Source: Alviniconcha marisindica
Lineage: Eukaryota > Mollusca > Gastropoda > Provannidae
DNA length: 64,000 nt
Assembly (NCBI GenBank): GCA_018857735.1
Contig: JABMCL010002526.1
Span: 31,001-95,000, forward strand
Reading direction: 5' to 3'
The position numbers and the translations under genes were made by a program. Of the stretch, positions 1-33,473 are shown in pieces. The notes under the pieces were generated by a model. The model was not told where the DNA came from. It did not search any database and saw nothing but the letters and a program-made list of their open reading frames with translations. Position 1 is the first letter of the stretch; each line of letters begins with the position of its first letter.

Positions 1-39
1 TTGCGGAGTCAGTGTCCTGGGGGGCCCACCTCCTAAACA

Positions 40-200
40 GTGTTGTTCTGGTGGTGGCTGACGGTCTCTTCGGTCTTTCTGGGTCAGAGTGCTGGGATGT
101 ACCTGATCCCCCCCCCCCACACACACACACACTTCCCCATCCCTAATAAGCCATATGGTTTCTGTGGACATATAGCACCACAAAAGAAAGAAAGACAGGG
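40..200 (+). mobile_element. SINE 3' fragment (shared CTAAYAAGCC tail family)
   Basis: Carries GTTCTGGTGGTGGC, a C/CA-rich stretch, then CCCTAATAAGCC and GGTTTCTGTGGAC. The same order of motifs occurs at 2,610-2,760 and, with a tRNA-like head, at 61,090-61,395. No head is visible here. Confidence 0.6.
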
Positions 201-441
201 GTTCCATGACATTACACATGGCCAAAAACCCAGAAGAACAAATGTCCAGTCAAAACTGATAGCTGGGTGATCACACTGATCATTATAAACAGATAACTGG
301 GTGATCACACTGATCATTATAAACAGACTCCCATATTCGTTCATGTGCATCCAACACATACAGCTTAATAATGTTTTTTCCCCACTCTTCTGTAACCTTT
401 AAAACTCGGCCACGATGCGAACCAGAACGAACTAGGCCTCA

Positions 442-20695
<20,254 letters not shown>

Positions 20696-21099
20696 CTTGC
20701 GAGTGTGTAGAAGGGAAGTCACTCTGAGCTGACGAAAATACTTGTTACACCAGCCCATCATAGCCCGTGTACTCTATGACCTGACCTATGACCTCTAGAG
20801 GTTTTTAGCTTAGCTGGTTGAACTCGCTCTAGCATGAAGTGGCCCAATCTGTGAGCTCATCCGCCTTCCCTGAGCCAGTTAGTCTGTTGAACCAGCCTTA
20901 GCCCGTTGTACTCACATCAGCCCATTACACTCACCCCAGCCTGCTGCACTTGTCATAGCCTGTGTAATCACCATAGCCTGAGTTTTGAACATCCACTTTA
21001 GCCTGTGCAACTGACCACATCTTCTTTCTTACAAACTTTGTGCTAACCACTTGCACTATTAGCTCATCTTCTCTCTTTTGTCACCCCCACTGGGCCCCA

Positions 21100-21245
21100 G
21101 TCCCTGCACCCCCCCCCCCACACACACACACACCCTTTGTTCAGTCCCCCTCCCCCCACCCCAACCAGAGAGAATTTTTATTTTTATTTTACTAGGGTAG
21201 TGGATCTGCAGGGTCTGTTTTCACCAAGCCCTTAGTGACAGGGAC

Positions 21246-21340
<95 letters not shown>
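21100..21340. repeat. Poly-C/CA tract and long (GA)n microsatellite
   Basis: C and CA runs at 21,110-21,135, and about 47 GA dinucleotides at 21,245-21,338. This lies upstream of TXNRD2; no gene is seen between 20,800 and 23,000. Confidence 0.97.
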
Positions 21341-21341
<1 letters not shown>

Positions 21342-23039
21342 ACTGTACTGTAGTTGTCTCTGTTCAATGGTCTGTACACAGTCAGTTTTTCAGTTAGAGA
21401 CAAACCATATTTTGATGCTGTACATGTATTATGTCATGTCACAGTTTGTGTTGTGCAGCACTTTGAGCCACTGGGTAATTAGGCATTTGATAAATTTCCT
21501 GTATCATTAATATTACCATAATGAAAAATCCCATATCCATCAATGAGGCGGCAGCCTTCATACCAGCCCTGTCTTCTTGGGTGACAGAAGGTATTTATAA
21601 CCATCATAGCCAGGTAGCTGGGCACAGCAGTCTTTGAGTTTGGATTGTTTACAGTTGCACTATGCCAGCAAAAAAACAAAAAAACACACTCTTCTATAGG
21701 TGCACACAGTGGGCAGGAATCCAGACTTTTTGAACAGTTGAACTTGTTCCGAGCTGCAACATCAGGAGAAAACAAAATTCCTGTGCATGTAATATGTAGA
21801 TGATGGATTGACTAGCTGCAGTATGAGAGGTATGCACCACCTTTTGTCAGGTTTCAAAAGCTGGTGGAAAATCTTCAGGCCTAGGTTCGGCATCTCATGT
21901 GCACTCCTGCAAATTCAAAGGGGTGTGCTCATACTGTGTGCTAATGTGTGTGTGTGTGTTGTGTGTGCGTGTGTGTTTGCATGTGTGCATGCATGCAGCA
22001 TATGTGTGCATGCATGCGTGTGTGCATGCATATGTGTGGGGGTGTGGGTGATATGTCTAAGTGTGTGTGAGAGTGTGTATGTGGGTGCATACTGTATATT
22101 TATTTGTGTGGGTGTGACTGTGAGATTAATGGTTTTTAACACCCTCTCAACTACACAGGTGTGCGTGTGTCTGTGTGTGTGTGTGCACGCACGTGTGTGT
22201 GTGCATGTGTGTGACAACTTTGGTATTGCAACTCCAAAAGACAAATTACATTGTGTTCAGATACTGAAGCAAACACAAATAAAATCACAGCTGTTTATTC
22301 ATCAAACAAGCAAATCACTAGAACCCCAAAGAATAAAGCAGGGCGGAGGGAATGCGATAAAAAGGGCAGTCATTCATTTATTACACACGATTCCTTTAAA
22401 CAAAACCAGACACAACGGCTACAAAAAAAAGTACAACATGCAAGCTCCCTTTCCCATACATATTCCCATTTTTTCTCCTCACCCTTCCCAATACTATATT
22501 TGGTGTTGCACTGCAAATTTGGTACATATATGAAATATGTTCCAAATTAACTGTGTCATGGTGGAACAGCCCCAAAGTTTGCAGTCGTGTGCCAAAGGAG
22601 ATAAGAATCTCAAGAAACACAGTACATATATGTGGAATTAACAATAATGCAAACAATAAACTGATAATCGTTCAAAAAGTTACTTTATTAGTTTTTACTT
22701 GATAATCAGAAAGTAAAAAAATGGAAACAAGGAATGACTACTAGCATTCCAAAACAAAATCCAAACAAAGCAGTTAAGAAGAATGCTTATTTAATAGGAC
22801 ACCACACAAAATGCAAATTTTCGGTGTAAGTTTTCACAACACATCATCATCATGCCAACATTTTTTCATACATTGGACACAAAGACACCGCAACCAGAAG
22901 AAAATAATTAGCATAAAAAATGGTATCCAGGTATATCACACAGAAAAATGGAAAAGATGATTTTCTGCTAGAAAAAGAAGTAGTGGCAATATAGGAATAC
23001 CTAAGCCATGCATATGAAAGTAAAATCATCAAGCAAGGT

Positions 23040-25010
23040 GTGACCATGCAGTGGAGTGCTCCTGTAACTTAGATTTCTGCTTTTGTTTTGAATGCCCATA
23101 CTATATTTGTACACACATTTGCATTTCAGTTTGGCTGCAAAATTTACTGCCTGGCTACCTAGGACTGAACCTGTGACCAACATTTCTCCACTTCCAAAGT
23201 CAGCCAGAATTCTTCCAAGCTCTAAACCCACCATGCCGTCTTCCAAACTATGTTTTGCTGGTTGGAAGTGCAATGCCTCCACTTTCACTTCCTCATCCAG
23301 CCTTGGAGTCAGTTTGCTGAAGCTGGCGATCTGCTCCTCCACAGTGCCAAGCATGTGCGTCGTGCTGATGGGTCCACTGCGGGTCAGAGTGTCAAACAAG
23401 GTCATGATATTGTCAACTGATGTCATGATCATAATGTTATAACTTCTATTGTTAAATTGATTGTTCATAGTCCTGTGGGTAAGTTAGTATAATATGCTAA
23501 TATATGCTAGTGTGTGTGTGTGTGCGTGTGCATGTGTGTGTGTGTGTAATAGCACCTCGCTGTGAACAGACATAAAATAAAACTCTCGCTCTTTGGCAAG
23601 CAGCAGCTTTGCACAGCAAGACCTCAAGTCTGAGAAATAATCACTCATAATTCCCACCTCCACTTTTCGCATCTGGAGCCAATGAGGTTTTCTGCAAAAA
23701 GAGTGCTTGATGCCTTTGAAGCCCTCCTTCACCTTCTCCATCTGGCAGGAGGAGTTCTTGAGTAGGTCCATGGCCAGGAGATGTGCAGCTATGGAGTCAA
23801 AGTGACAGTGCTGCTGGCAGGTGAGGTGTGAGTGTTTAGACAGGCAGGACTCTCACACCCCTGTCTTGAAGTTGAAGGCGATGCAGTAGTGAGTCATCTG
23901 GTAGGATGGGTGCTTGGGGCAGGTCTTGGCCTCATCCATGAAGTAGGTGGTGGACTGCTGGGCATCATGGCTGTCCTCCTCCTCCACAAGGCCTCCCTCA
24001 TCCTTCCTGCCTGCTTGTTTAGTTGTTGCTCCCTTTCGAGCCTTCACTATCTCCCTCAGACTGGCCACAAAGAAGTTGTGTCTGGGAATTGTTCTGCCCA
24101 CTGCAGCAGAGCACAGTCATCAAGTTATGCAATGGCTGTACAGCAGTTACGGAACTGCAGATACTTAAACCTACATTACTGCAGCAGCAGCAGCCAAACT
24201 TTGCCCTGTTTAAATCAAGACTGAGTCAGGTGACAGCTCTGTGCGCATGCCGGTAGAACACTTCTAAGGTTCCATGGATCACTATGTTCTCACCTGGTAC
24301 AGTCTCAATAAATCAGAAACAAGGCGCACACCTGGTGCAGTTTTATGATGTCTGGGTCTTGGGGCAGGACACACACTCACTTGGTAAAGTTTTCTGAAGT
24401 CAGGGTCATGGGTCAGCGCACACACTCACCTGATGCACTTTAAAAAAAAGTTAGGTCATGGGGCAGGGCATACAATCACCTGGTGCAGTTTCCTGAGGTC
24501 AAGATCAAGCGGCAGGAGCATTTGGGTACCTCCAGGCTCTCATCCAGAGCAGTTTTCAGACACTGGAAAAATGGGGATGGCCAGGGCACAGATTCACCTG
24601 GTGCAGTTTTTTGGTGCAAGACACACTCACCTGGTGCAGTTTCCTGGGGTCAGGGTCACTGGGTACGGCACACACTCATGCATTGCATTTTCCTGGGGTC
24701 AGTGTCATTGGACAGGGCACACAAACACCAGGTGCAGCTTCCTGGGGTCAAGGTCATTGAGCAGGGCACACACTCACCTGGTGCAGTTTCCACATGTCAG
24801 TGTCATGAAACTGGGCACACAAGCTCATCTGGCACTTTCTTGGGGCCTGGGCGACAGGACACACTCACCGGGTGCAGTTTCGTGCAGTGTGGGTCATGGG
24901 GCAGGGTATGCTCACCTGGTACAGTCCAGGCCAAATGCTGTAGGTCAGGAACTCATCATGGATCTCCCTGGCTGGCTCCATGCTTTGCGGTCTGCAGCTT
25001 GTGCTTGTGG
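23040..25010 (-). pseudogene. TRIM-family (RING/B-box) pseudogene
   Basis: Read on the minus strand, three blocks follow TRIM order. At ~24,935-24,985, MEPAREIHDEFLTYSIW resembles a RING start (FLTCSIC) with both zinc-ligand Cys replaced by Tyr and Trp. At ~23,853-24,101, PRHNFFVASL and then a B-box-like CPKHPSYQMTHYC; a TGA at 23,856-23,858 occupies the next B-box Cys position. The frame continues through ESCLSKHSHLTCQQHC and a helical stretch to ~23,545. At ~23,170-23,400, EEQIASFSKLTPRLDEEVK resembles the post-coil region. TRIM proteins are typically E3 ubiquitin ligases, and the lost ligands argue against activity here. The family is recognised from spacing and local motifs only; the C-terminal domain is not identified. 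Confidence 0.6.
24290..24930. repeat. ~57-bp array inside the TRIM pseudogene
   Basis: About eleven copies. On the minus strand the unit reads AGGAAACTGCACCAG, then GTGAGTGTGTGCCCTGCCC, so each contains an AG/GTGAGT donor-like junction. It sits directly after the RING-like block, which itself ends CTGTACCAG then GTGAGC. The unit therefore looks derived from that exon's donor edge. Confidence 0.75.
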
Positions 25011-25039
25011 TCACCAAGATGCAGGTACTCTCAGGTCTA

Positions 25040-25120
25040 GATTTGGATGATCTAAAAAACAAACAAACAAACAAACAAACAAACGTGAAAGAAAGAAAGA
25101 AAGAAAAGAAAAAAGGTACA
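25040..25120. repeat. (AAAC)n and (GAAA)n tracts
   Basis: Short AAAC and GAAA microsatellites. G-runs occur at ~25,480-25,515 and 26,176-26,200. Confidence 0.95.
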
Positions 25121-26214
25121 TGCTTAAAGAGTGATTACACATCAGTATATAAAGAGAAAGAATTTATAGTAAAAGCACCCTTACAAAGGGAAATAACTAC
25201 AAATCTAGCTACACAAGAGAGTAATTCACTCTTTTCAGTGAGAAACTAGTACCTTGCGTTTTTTTTACAACTATAATGGGTAAACTGACGATGCCCTTTA
25301 AAAGCTGTTTGCACACTCAGTAAAATCAAAAAAGAAAAAGAAAGAAGGACTGAGAAGGGTGCTAAGTTACTCTCTGGTGCTGCTAGATCTAGTTCTTTCC
25401 CTTTGAAAGGTTCCCCAGATGACCTCATTCCCGCGACTACTACTGGGAGAGGGGGCGTCCGGGCCGGAGGGGCCGGACGGAGGGGGGAGGGGGGGGGGCT
25501 GGGGGGGGGGGGGCTGGGTAGGAGTAGGTGACCAGAGATACTCATAACGTATCTCTTGACCCGCCGTGACATCGGTATGTCATTAAAAATGACCCAATCA
25601 ATACGGCTGAGTGTGCTCAGCAATCGGCCGCTCCGGCACTTTCGGTTTAGTGACCCGACGTGACCTCCCGTGAACGGCTATAATTATTGAATGTCAGCTC
25701 AGAACGAATATTTATGACGCATTAGGCCTGTTTCAGTAAATTAAAGCTGCATACTACTAATCGATCAAGAGCACATTAATTCATATGATGGTTTTATCAT
25801 GGATGTCCCAGAAACTAACTGACTCAGTAGTTCCGACTTCCTCCGCCGTGGCCGAGATTACACCCCGCCTCAATTTAAATAAAATTATATTATTATGAAC
25901 CAACAAACAAAAGACAGGCACATGTGAACATGGTTATAACGTGACTATAATTATAACTTGAAAAGACAGCTGCCGGTAGACCGTCGCGGGAGAGCAACTG
26001 AGCCACAGTTCTCACCTGATAAGCCGATGAAATGGCAACATCGGCCAGGCATGTCAATATTATGAGATGGAATCATTTCTGCGTATGTTGATGTCTAGCG
26101 GTGCGCAGGTAAAATGGTTCCTCTTCTCAGTGGTAACTCGTGGAAGTAGTCAGCGAAGCGACGGTGTGTGTGTTGTTGGGGGGGGGGGGGGGGGGGGTTG
26201 TACACATAAAGTGA

Positions 26215-26345
26215 GGTGGGGGTAGCTCAGGGGTGGTGGTGGTGGTGGGGGCTACGGCTAAGTCAGTGGTAGAGCACCGCGGTACTCATAATCGAAAGGT
26301 CGTCACTGAGTAGTCAGTCGAACCTGAGTCCCGCACTAGGCCGGA
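26215..26345 (+). mobile_element. Corrupted tRNA-like SINE head
   Basis: GGTAGCTCAGGGGTGG and GTCAGTGGTAGAGCACCGC resemble an A box; CATAATCGAAAGGTC and CGAACCTGAGTCCC resemble an anticodon/B-box region. Small insertions disturb the spacing, so this is not a functional tRNA. Confidence 0.5.
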
Positions 26346-26554
26346 GCGGCGGAAAAAAATCATCCCAGTCCGAGTGCCGTAACTGAACTCAGTTTTGTGC
26401 TGACTCATATATTTCGGCCAAGTCAGTCAGACCATTCTTTCTTGGTGCTTTACGTCCACGGAGGCGAGATGGCCTATAGTAGGGACTGACTCAGACCATC
26501 CCAGGCGGCATGGACCTATGTACCCTGGGTACCATGATCCCAGGTGTCACGGCT

Positions 26555-26900
26555 CTGATAGTTCAGGAGCTGTGTGAGAGTCGACTGAGGCGGCCGTCCT
26601 GAGCCGTGTCCGTCCTAACGAGCCTTCTCAGTGGTTTCCGTGGACGGTAAAGCAATAATATTGAATGAACCATGCTTACGGCATTGGTCTCTGCTTGCCC
26701 GGCCTAATATGTCAACCGGACATCCGAGGACATCTGAAATATCACCTGAAGGAAGTGTCACGGCTCGCATATTCAGTTCAGGAGCTGTGTCATTGAGAGT
26801 CGAGGTGGCCGTCCTGGACGGCTGTCCGTCCTAACGAGCCGTCTGGTTTCCGTGGACGTAACTTGAAGCAATACTGAACCACACCACACCATCACTATCC
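26555..26900 (+). mobile_element. Two noisy copies of the AGTTCAGGAGCTGTG repeat
   Basis: Both contain AGTTCAGGAGCTGTG, TCCGTCCTAACGAGCC and GGTTTCCGTGGACG in that order, like the cleaner copies at 44,907 and 57,836. The first copy carries many 1-7-nt insertions relative to them. Confidence 0.75.
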
Positions 26901-27873
26901 CTAATTCAGCCCTTTCCAGGCTCAAATTAAACCTGGGAATCAGTTATCATGGGAAGGAAGCCGGTGGTGTGTGGGGTGGCTGGGTGTGGGTACGGTCACC
27001 CGGGCAGTAGGGTCAGAGCGGCCGGGATAGGCGGCGTGGCGGCGGCGGCACTTACTGGCACCGACTCGGTGACTGAAATTCAGCGGCCGGACACTCTAAC
27101 GGCCCGGCAAGTGATGTGAGCCAATCATTTGGCCATGCCGCGGCGGCGTGATAGTGAGAAGTGACTCGGCCTTGACGGTTCCGGCGATTCCGGCGCAGTT
27201 TCGGTTCAACTTTGGCTCTCTGTACTCTCCGCAAAAGTTGCGGTTACGGGTAATGTCTAGTGTCTGTCGACTCGCTTTGACCCCCCCCCCCCCCCCCCTC
27301 GCCCTCCCCGGTCTCCCTTTTTTCTCTTCAGTTAAAATCCGTATAGTACAACTTTTAGTAGTTAACGTAGTAATCGAGATGATCACCAAGTTGCTACTCC
27401 GCAGCAACTTGTAAGCCTACCTTACTTCATACTGGACTGTCGATCATAATCACCAGCGAGAAGATCATAATTATGCCATCACTGAACATGAACTGAGAAA
27501 ATCACAAATGACACATAGAAACTGCTTACGGCAGCGTCACGTCGATGGAACGACGATACATACTCGGAGAGTCAGCCTGCATGCTCGTAAGCCGGTTAAT
27601 AAGTGTACGCAGCAGTCAGGAAGGAGACTGATGGACTGAGAACACTATAAATTCTATGAAGAACTCCACATGTGTGCCTGTCTGTTTAATTGGGTTTCAG
27701 GGTTTATCGATTTGCCCGTCAGTGTTCAGGGGTCTAAATGTCCGGTGTCACCGTTTGTCATTTTACCGAAACTGCGGCCTGATGACACACGTGTATCTGA
27801 AGCTAGCTTTGCATGACCTAACGATCATCCGGTTTTGCGGTGTGTGAAAATTTCACGTTTTCTTTTGCAACAG

Positions 27874-28001
27874 TTGGAAGCGATGTTTTTGATGTAAAGA
27901 CGATGAATCGGGAGCTGAATTTACAAAATTGTACCGTTGTACAGTTACGAAACGTTCTGAGGTCACTTGGATTGTCAACAAAGGGACGAAAGGCGGAGTT
28001 G
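27874..28001 (+). CDS. Exon with a SAP-type DNA-binding motif
   Basis: An ATG at 27,903 opens 33 codons: MNRELNLQNCTVVQLRNVL then RSLGLSTKGRKAEL, followed by a GTAAGT donor. The pattern TVxxLRxxLxxLGLSTKGxKAEL is that of a SAP motif, a ~35-residue helix-turn-helix that binds AT-rich DNA and is often N-terminal in chromatin or recombinase-like proteins. An acceptor-like CAACAG precedes 27,874. I cannot identify the following exons with confidence; a possible continuation at ~28,235 (FFSREDDLKLKLLKAK) is speculative. It may be the first coding exon of a gene or a stranded fragment. Confidence 0.6.
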
Positions 28002-28099
28002 GTAAGTTTTAAAGGCACGAAATGACCAGCTGACGACCAGATTTTAACAGTTCATTGTCGACATGCTTGATGTGACACATTTAAGTGACATTGACATAA

Positions 28100-29722
28100 G
28101 TGACGGCAGTGTCTCAGATCCGGATTGTTTGTGAAGTAAAGCATAATACAGTGCTGTGAATACTGATAAAAGTGTTATAACCCAAGATTTTTAATTGTTT
28201 GTTTTGTGTTTAATACATTATTTTTTGATTTTAGTTCTTCTCTAGAGAAGACGATTTAAAACTTAAACTACTTAAAGCTAAGGTTAATGGAAGAAGATTG
28301 TCTTCCAACCATTGTATTTGTGGCAGCCTGCTGAATAATGCCTATTTTATTATTTCCTATGGTCGTGCTTTCAGTTTCACTAATTTCAGTTTCCCAACTT
28401 AAAAGGGGATGAAATTTAGGGGCGTTTCCATTACCCAAATTAACCAGTTGCCAAAGACAAAGTGTGACTGACATGAGCGATTATGGATTAGCCAATCAGA
28501 GCATGCAGGCCTGACACACCTTCAGCTTATCCTTGACAAACAAAGAGAGTTACAGGCTATCCAGATCTTCAGAGCAGCGAACAGAGACCAGCAATGGTGA
28601 AAACATGTGCATGGAGGCTGTGACATATGGTGCCCAAATCGACTTGAACTTGAAGGGGGGAGTAAGATTCGCACCATTCCATAAACCCCTTCAAACTTCA
28701 AAGTGTGGAGGAATTAGCCTGAGATATGGAAAAGCTTGTGGTCATTCTCTTGAACGACTAAATATACAAAGTCACTTTTGTTGAATTCAACTTGTCTGGT
28801 TCAAACGCATACCAGGCTTGATTAACCTAGAGATATTATATTATAATTTATATTCTCAAGAACATTGTACCGATTGCCATGGACATGTACAAAATGACCA
28901 GTTTGTCAGCTGTCATGATAGTACATATTATAATTTATATACATGTATCAACCACACTGCAACATATATTAACACAGCAGATGAAAATAAATTTTCTGAA
29001 TCAATGCCAAAGGATGCTGTGAAATAACTGAAAACTCCTAGCTGCACAGAATGTCTTCTGACAATCAAATTGTCATTAGAATAGAAAGAAGACACGTCAG
29101 ACATATTGTTATTGTATGTCAATCACTTCCTCGTTCCTGCCTTGATGTTTCTTCATATCTGTTGCCGCTTACTTGCTCCCTGCTATGTGCAGAACAAACC
29201 AGCGTTCTATGGCCCAAGTGTTATTTGATATGGCAAATAAGATTGGAATATTATCACATAGGATAGATTGCTTTTTCAAATATGCCGGTGCAGCTATGCT
29301 TACTACTTATAAATAAATGTGTCAAAGTATTTTTTAGCAATGAGTGTGTCCTGGCGACTGGTTAATTACAGTGGCAGAGTTGTGCCCCCTGATCAGGTGA
29401 TGGGGAAGACAAACAGCATGCTCTCTCCTTTGCTATGCTTACAAGAATAGAGGTGGTACTGGTCTATAGGCAAATGTGAAAAATGAAAGTTTTCAAAATC
29501 ATCCACCTTGCAAGTGTGTGTCTGTGCATGTGTGACATTGTGTGTATGCATGCATGCACAAGCACTCATCAGTCAGTGTATGTGTGTGTTGCTGTTTCTG
29601 ACTAATAATGTAATATTGTAATAAGTAATAGTAAATAGTGTAAAATTAAAAAGTAAGAGTGTTTTCACCCTACTAAAAAATATGGATGGCAAACCACAAG
29701 AACAACACACACACACATACAC

Positions 29723-29772
<50 letters not shown>

Positions 29773-30226
29773 ATTTGAAATCAAGACAGAAGCATTGAAA
29801 TTTAAAATGAAATTTATGTGTGGCTCCTTATTTTTATCTGAATACTTTAACATTCATGAATGAGATTTGGAATCTGGGCGACTATGCAAAGGTAGTTTAC
29901 ACAAAGGCTGCTCCAAGCTGGGAGTAAAGTGCTGTTACAGACATCGGAACTTTCTCCAGAGGTTTCTGCATTTCATATTATATATGGATTCAGTGCTGCT
30001 TGGAAGTTTGAGTGGTGACCTAATACTTGTACAAGTTGTAGTAATGGCATCCTAACTGGTCTCTGCTGTTTCATTCAGCCTTGTTGTCGCTGAATGTTGT
30101 TAACTAGCGAAAGTTCACAGAGTCTTGTACACATTTTTCTTTCTTCTAGTTCTAGCATAATTGTTGAAGCATAACAGCCAATCACTTCTGTGCAAACACA
30201 GCACTTCACTGTTGAGAAAATCTGTA

Positions 30227-30283
<57 letters not shown>

Positions 30284-32150
30284 CATGTGCATTCTACCTG
30301 GCTTGTACTGTTGAGTGTTGTAAACTTGTAGCAGAAAAGCAAAAATTGTAAATGAAAGTTAACAAACCATCATGTACATAAACTGACAAAAGCATGATGG
30401 CAAAATGATGTAGACAAAATGCTGTTCTTGTCACTTATGATCAAAAGCTTGAACATAAAATCAAAGGACCCATTGTCAGAAATACCTAAGTGCAACTCAC
30501 AAAACAAATTACAACTTAATAATAACTAATAATACAAGTACACATCATCAGCATTTCAGCACCTAGAAAAATCATTTTTAAGTGTTGAAAAACACAGGTT
30601 TTGGTGGAGTCGCAGCATAACTGAGGTAGACTCAGGCATTAGCGCATTTACTTTAGTGTATGATTTTGCTATGCTTTTTGCTGAAATATATAATGTAGCA
30701 AAGAAAACTACCTCAGTGGTTATAGTATCACAAGCAGGAACCATTTGACTTTGATCAATTGATGTTGCCATTTTGTTCCCAGTAGCCTAAAGTTATCAGT
30801 GGCACCTAAACAAGGTCAGCATGCATCATTGCATGTGTTGCAAAAGTTAAAAAACAAAAACAAACAAACAGCCTCAGAACCAACATTTTTCTTAAACTCT
30901 TTATTGACATTATTACAATGACATTGGCAAAGACTTTTTTTTTTTTTAATGGCAAAGAGTGAAAGATTCAAATTAGTAAGAGAGCAAACCAACATGGCTG
31001 CACACGGAGGAGCTCAGATTTGAAGAAGAAAAAAAGTACTTCTTGTTTAAATATGATAGAACAGCTAAGTTATTAAGCATGCACTTTGCAGATAGATCTA
31101 TGAAAATATTGACACATTTTCAAGCCAGCTTACCTAGATCTTCAGTTCTTTTCCACTTTCTATTCTAACCATCAGTTAAAGTCTGATTTACCTCAGGCCA
31201 GGCTTAGCAATCCATCAGATTTCTTAGTGGTAGCTGTGGTCCAAAAAGGGTTAATTGTATGTGACCATTTAGACTATGAACTGATAGTGACATTGGGACA
31301 ACAGTGAATAATACTATTAATAGCAATTCAATACACAGTTTGAAATTGATCAGATAAGATTAAGAAGTCATCTGGCAGTAGAACTTTTGTCTTATCAGAT
31401 TAATGGGACCAAAGTGGTTGCTTTGCTTGTTTACCCTGAACAGTGCAGTCCAGCAAGAATGCTCTTAAAATTGACATTGTTACTGGTGTACATATTATAT
31501 TATATATGATGCACTGATACAGGCTGAGACAGTGAGAGGTTCTTGCTCACAGTCACTTACAGAAACTCCAGTCATGGACACTGTGGACTTAAAAGTTAAA
31601 GAGAACTATATCATGCAGGGTGGGGTCGGGTTGAAGTTAACAGCCTAAACAGGTGCTAGTAGTACTAGTAGTAATCTGCCTATTGTAATTGTAGTACTAC
31701 TACTAGACTAACTAGTAGTAATAGCAGTCACTGTTTTAGTGTTTAATAATGGCAAACTATCTGTAACCAATTTTAATGGGTTTTAAAATTTGCATAGTAC
31801 ACCTGGTCAGAATACATCAGATTATGGGACTACTTTGGGTCACAGCTTAACAACACATTCCAATTTTATACCGTATCAATTATTATACATATATGTACTT
31901 TCAACACTGCTCTAGTCTTGAAGTTGAAGAAAATCATCAAACCAGGGCTGTGTTTTTGAAAGAGGGTGCTGTTCTGACCCCAAGACAGCTGCTGGTATGG
32001 CAGTAGTCAGTACTGTTCTTAATCTTATTTAGTGTTATTAAACAGAACTTTGTCTTAAGTTCTTATTAATTAATTAAGTAGACTGAGACTGAGAGCTCTC
32101 TGCATTAATAAGATTTAGAGTTAGAACTAAGAAAAGAAGAAGAAAATTAT
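28100..32150. other. No supported gene; scattered microsatellites
   Basis: AT-rich sequence with (GA)n at 29,725-29,772 and (GT)n at 30,228-30,282. Short ORFs here lack recognisable motifs. A possible untranslated first exon of VMP1 could lie here or to either side, but nothing in the sequence fixes it. Confidence 0.6.
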
Positions 32151-32752
32151 CAGTCAGTTATTTTGATTCATTACTTTTACTTTAGAAGTAACACAAACAG
32201 CAGGACATCATCTGGTGTAGTACAGTTATCAGTCAGTTATTTTGATTCATTACTTTAGAAGTAACACACAAACAGCTGGACATCATCTGGTGTAGTACAG
32301 TTATCAGTCAGTTATTTTGATTCATTACTTTAGAAGTAACACACAAACAGCAGGACATCATCTGGTGTAGTACAGTTATCAGTCAGTTATTTTGATTCAT
32401 TACTTTAGAAGTAACACAAACAGCAGGATATCATCTGGTGTAGTACAGTTATCAGTCAGTTATTTTGATTCATTACTTTAGAAGTAACACACAAACAGCA
32501 GGATATCATCTGGTGTAGTACAGTTATCAGTCAGTTATTTTGATTCATTACTTTAGAAGTAACACACAAACAGCAGGACATCATCTGGTGTAGTACAGTT
32601 ATCAGTCAGTTATTTTGATTCATTACTTTAGAAGTAACACAAACAGCAGGATATCATCTGGTGTAGTACAGTTATCAGTCAGTTATTTTGATTCATTACT
32701 TTAGAAGTAACACACAAACAGCAGGACATCATCTGGTGTAGTACAGTTTACT
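32150..32752. repeat. ~75-bp minisatellite x8
   Basis: Near-perfect copies containing TCAGTCAGTTATTTTGATTC and AGGACATCATCTGGTG, differing mainly by a CA indel in ACACAAACAGC and a C/T at GGAYATC. Confidence 0.94.
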
Positions 32753-32764
32753 ATACTACATTAG

Positions 32765-32860
32765 AATACCATATTTAGGTTAATATGTACTATGTAAGCG
32801 CTCAGGGTGTTGAGAGAATGCGGTAAATGTACATTATTATTATTATTATTATTATTACAT
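32765..32860 (+). mobile_element. LINE/SINE 3' tail with (ATT)n
   Basis: Contains TTAATATGTACTATGTAAGC then GCTCAGGGTGTTGAGAG and GTAAATGTACATTATTATT. The same tail occurs at 59,795-59,868 (plus) and 60,160-60,240 (minus). Confidence 0.75.
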
Positions 32861-33403
32861 TACTATTGTCTAGTGGTGAAACTTTAGCAATTAACACTAA
32901 TAACAGCCAACTAGGGGGACCTTGTTGCCCCTCCTATTCCTAATGCAGAATCAATTCTCAGGTGGTGACATTGAGTCAGTGTAGACTTGTAGTGTGTAGC
33001 ACAACTTGCATCAGTTGGTTCTTTCTCACCCAAACCTTACAAAGCATTTCACTTAAGTTTTAGTCTCTACTGTAGTTTGAAGACAGCTTGTCACAAAACA
33101 GTTTTAATGAGCAGAATAAAATATAATGAAAATGTGTAATTTAAATGACTATAAAAGATTTCAGTCACTCATTCCGAATCGCATGTGACTAGCACAGTAA
33201 AAAAATCAGAGAAAACAAATCAGCAACAATATTAATTTTTTAGTGGATTATAATTATTCAAAATAATGTCATTTAACTGGAAGTAAATTAATTGTTGAAA
33301 TAGACTGTTTCTTGACTGGGATTGCTGTACTCAGTATAGACTGGGACAGTAGGTAGGTATTTATATAATATGGTTGTTTGGATCAATATATAATTAATCA
33401 CAT

Positions 33404-33404
<1 letters not shown>

Positions 33405-33473
<69 letters not shown>

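Noticed and set aside
24433..25050. 205-codon plus-strand frame
   Set aside because: Antisense reading of the ~57-bp array in the TRIM-like pseudogene.
28533..28784. 83-codon frame near the SAP exon
   Set aside because: No recognisable motif, no clear splice sites linking it to 28,001, and nothing to separate it from chance.
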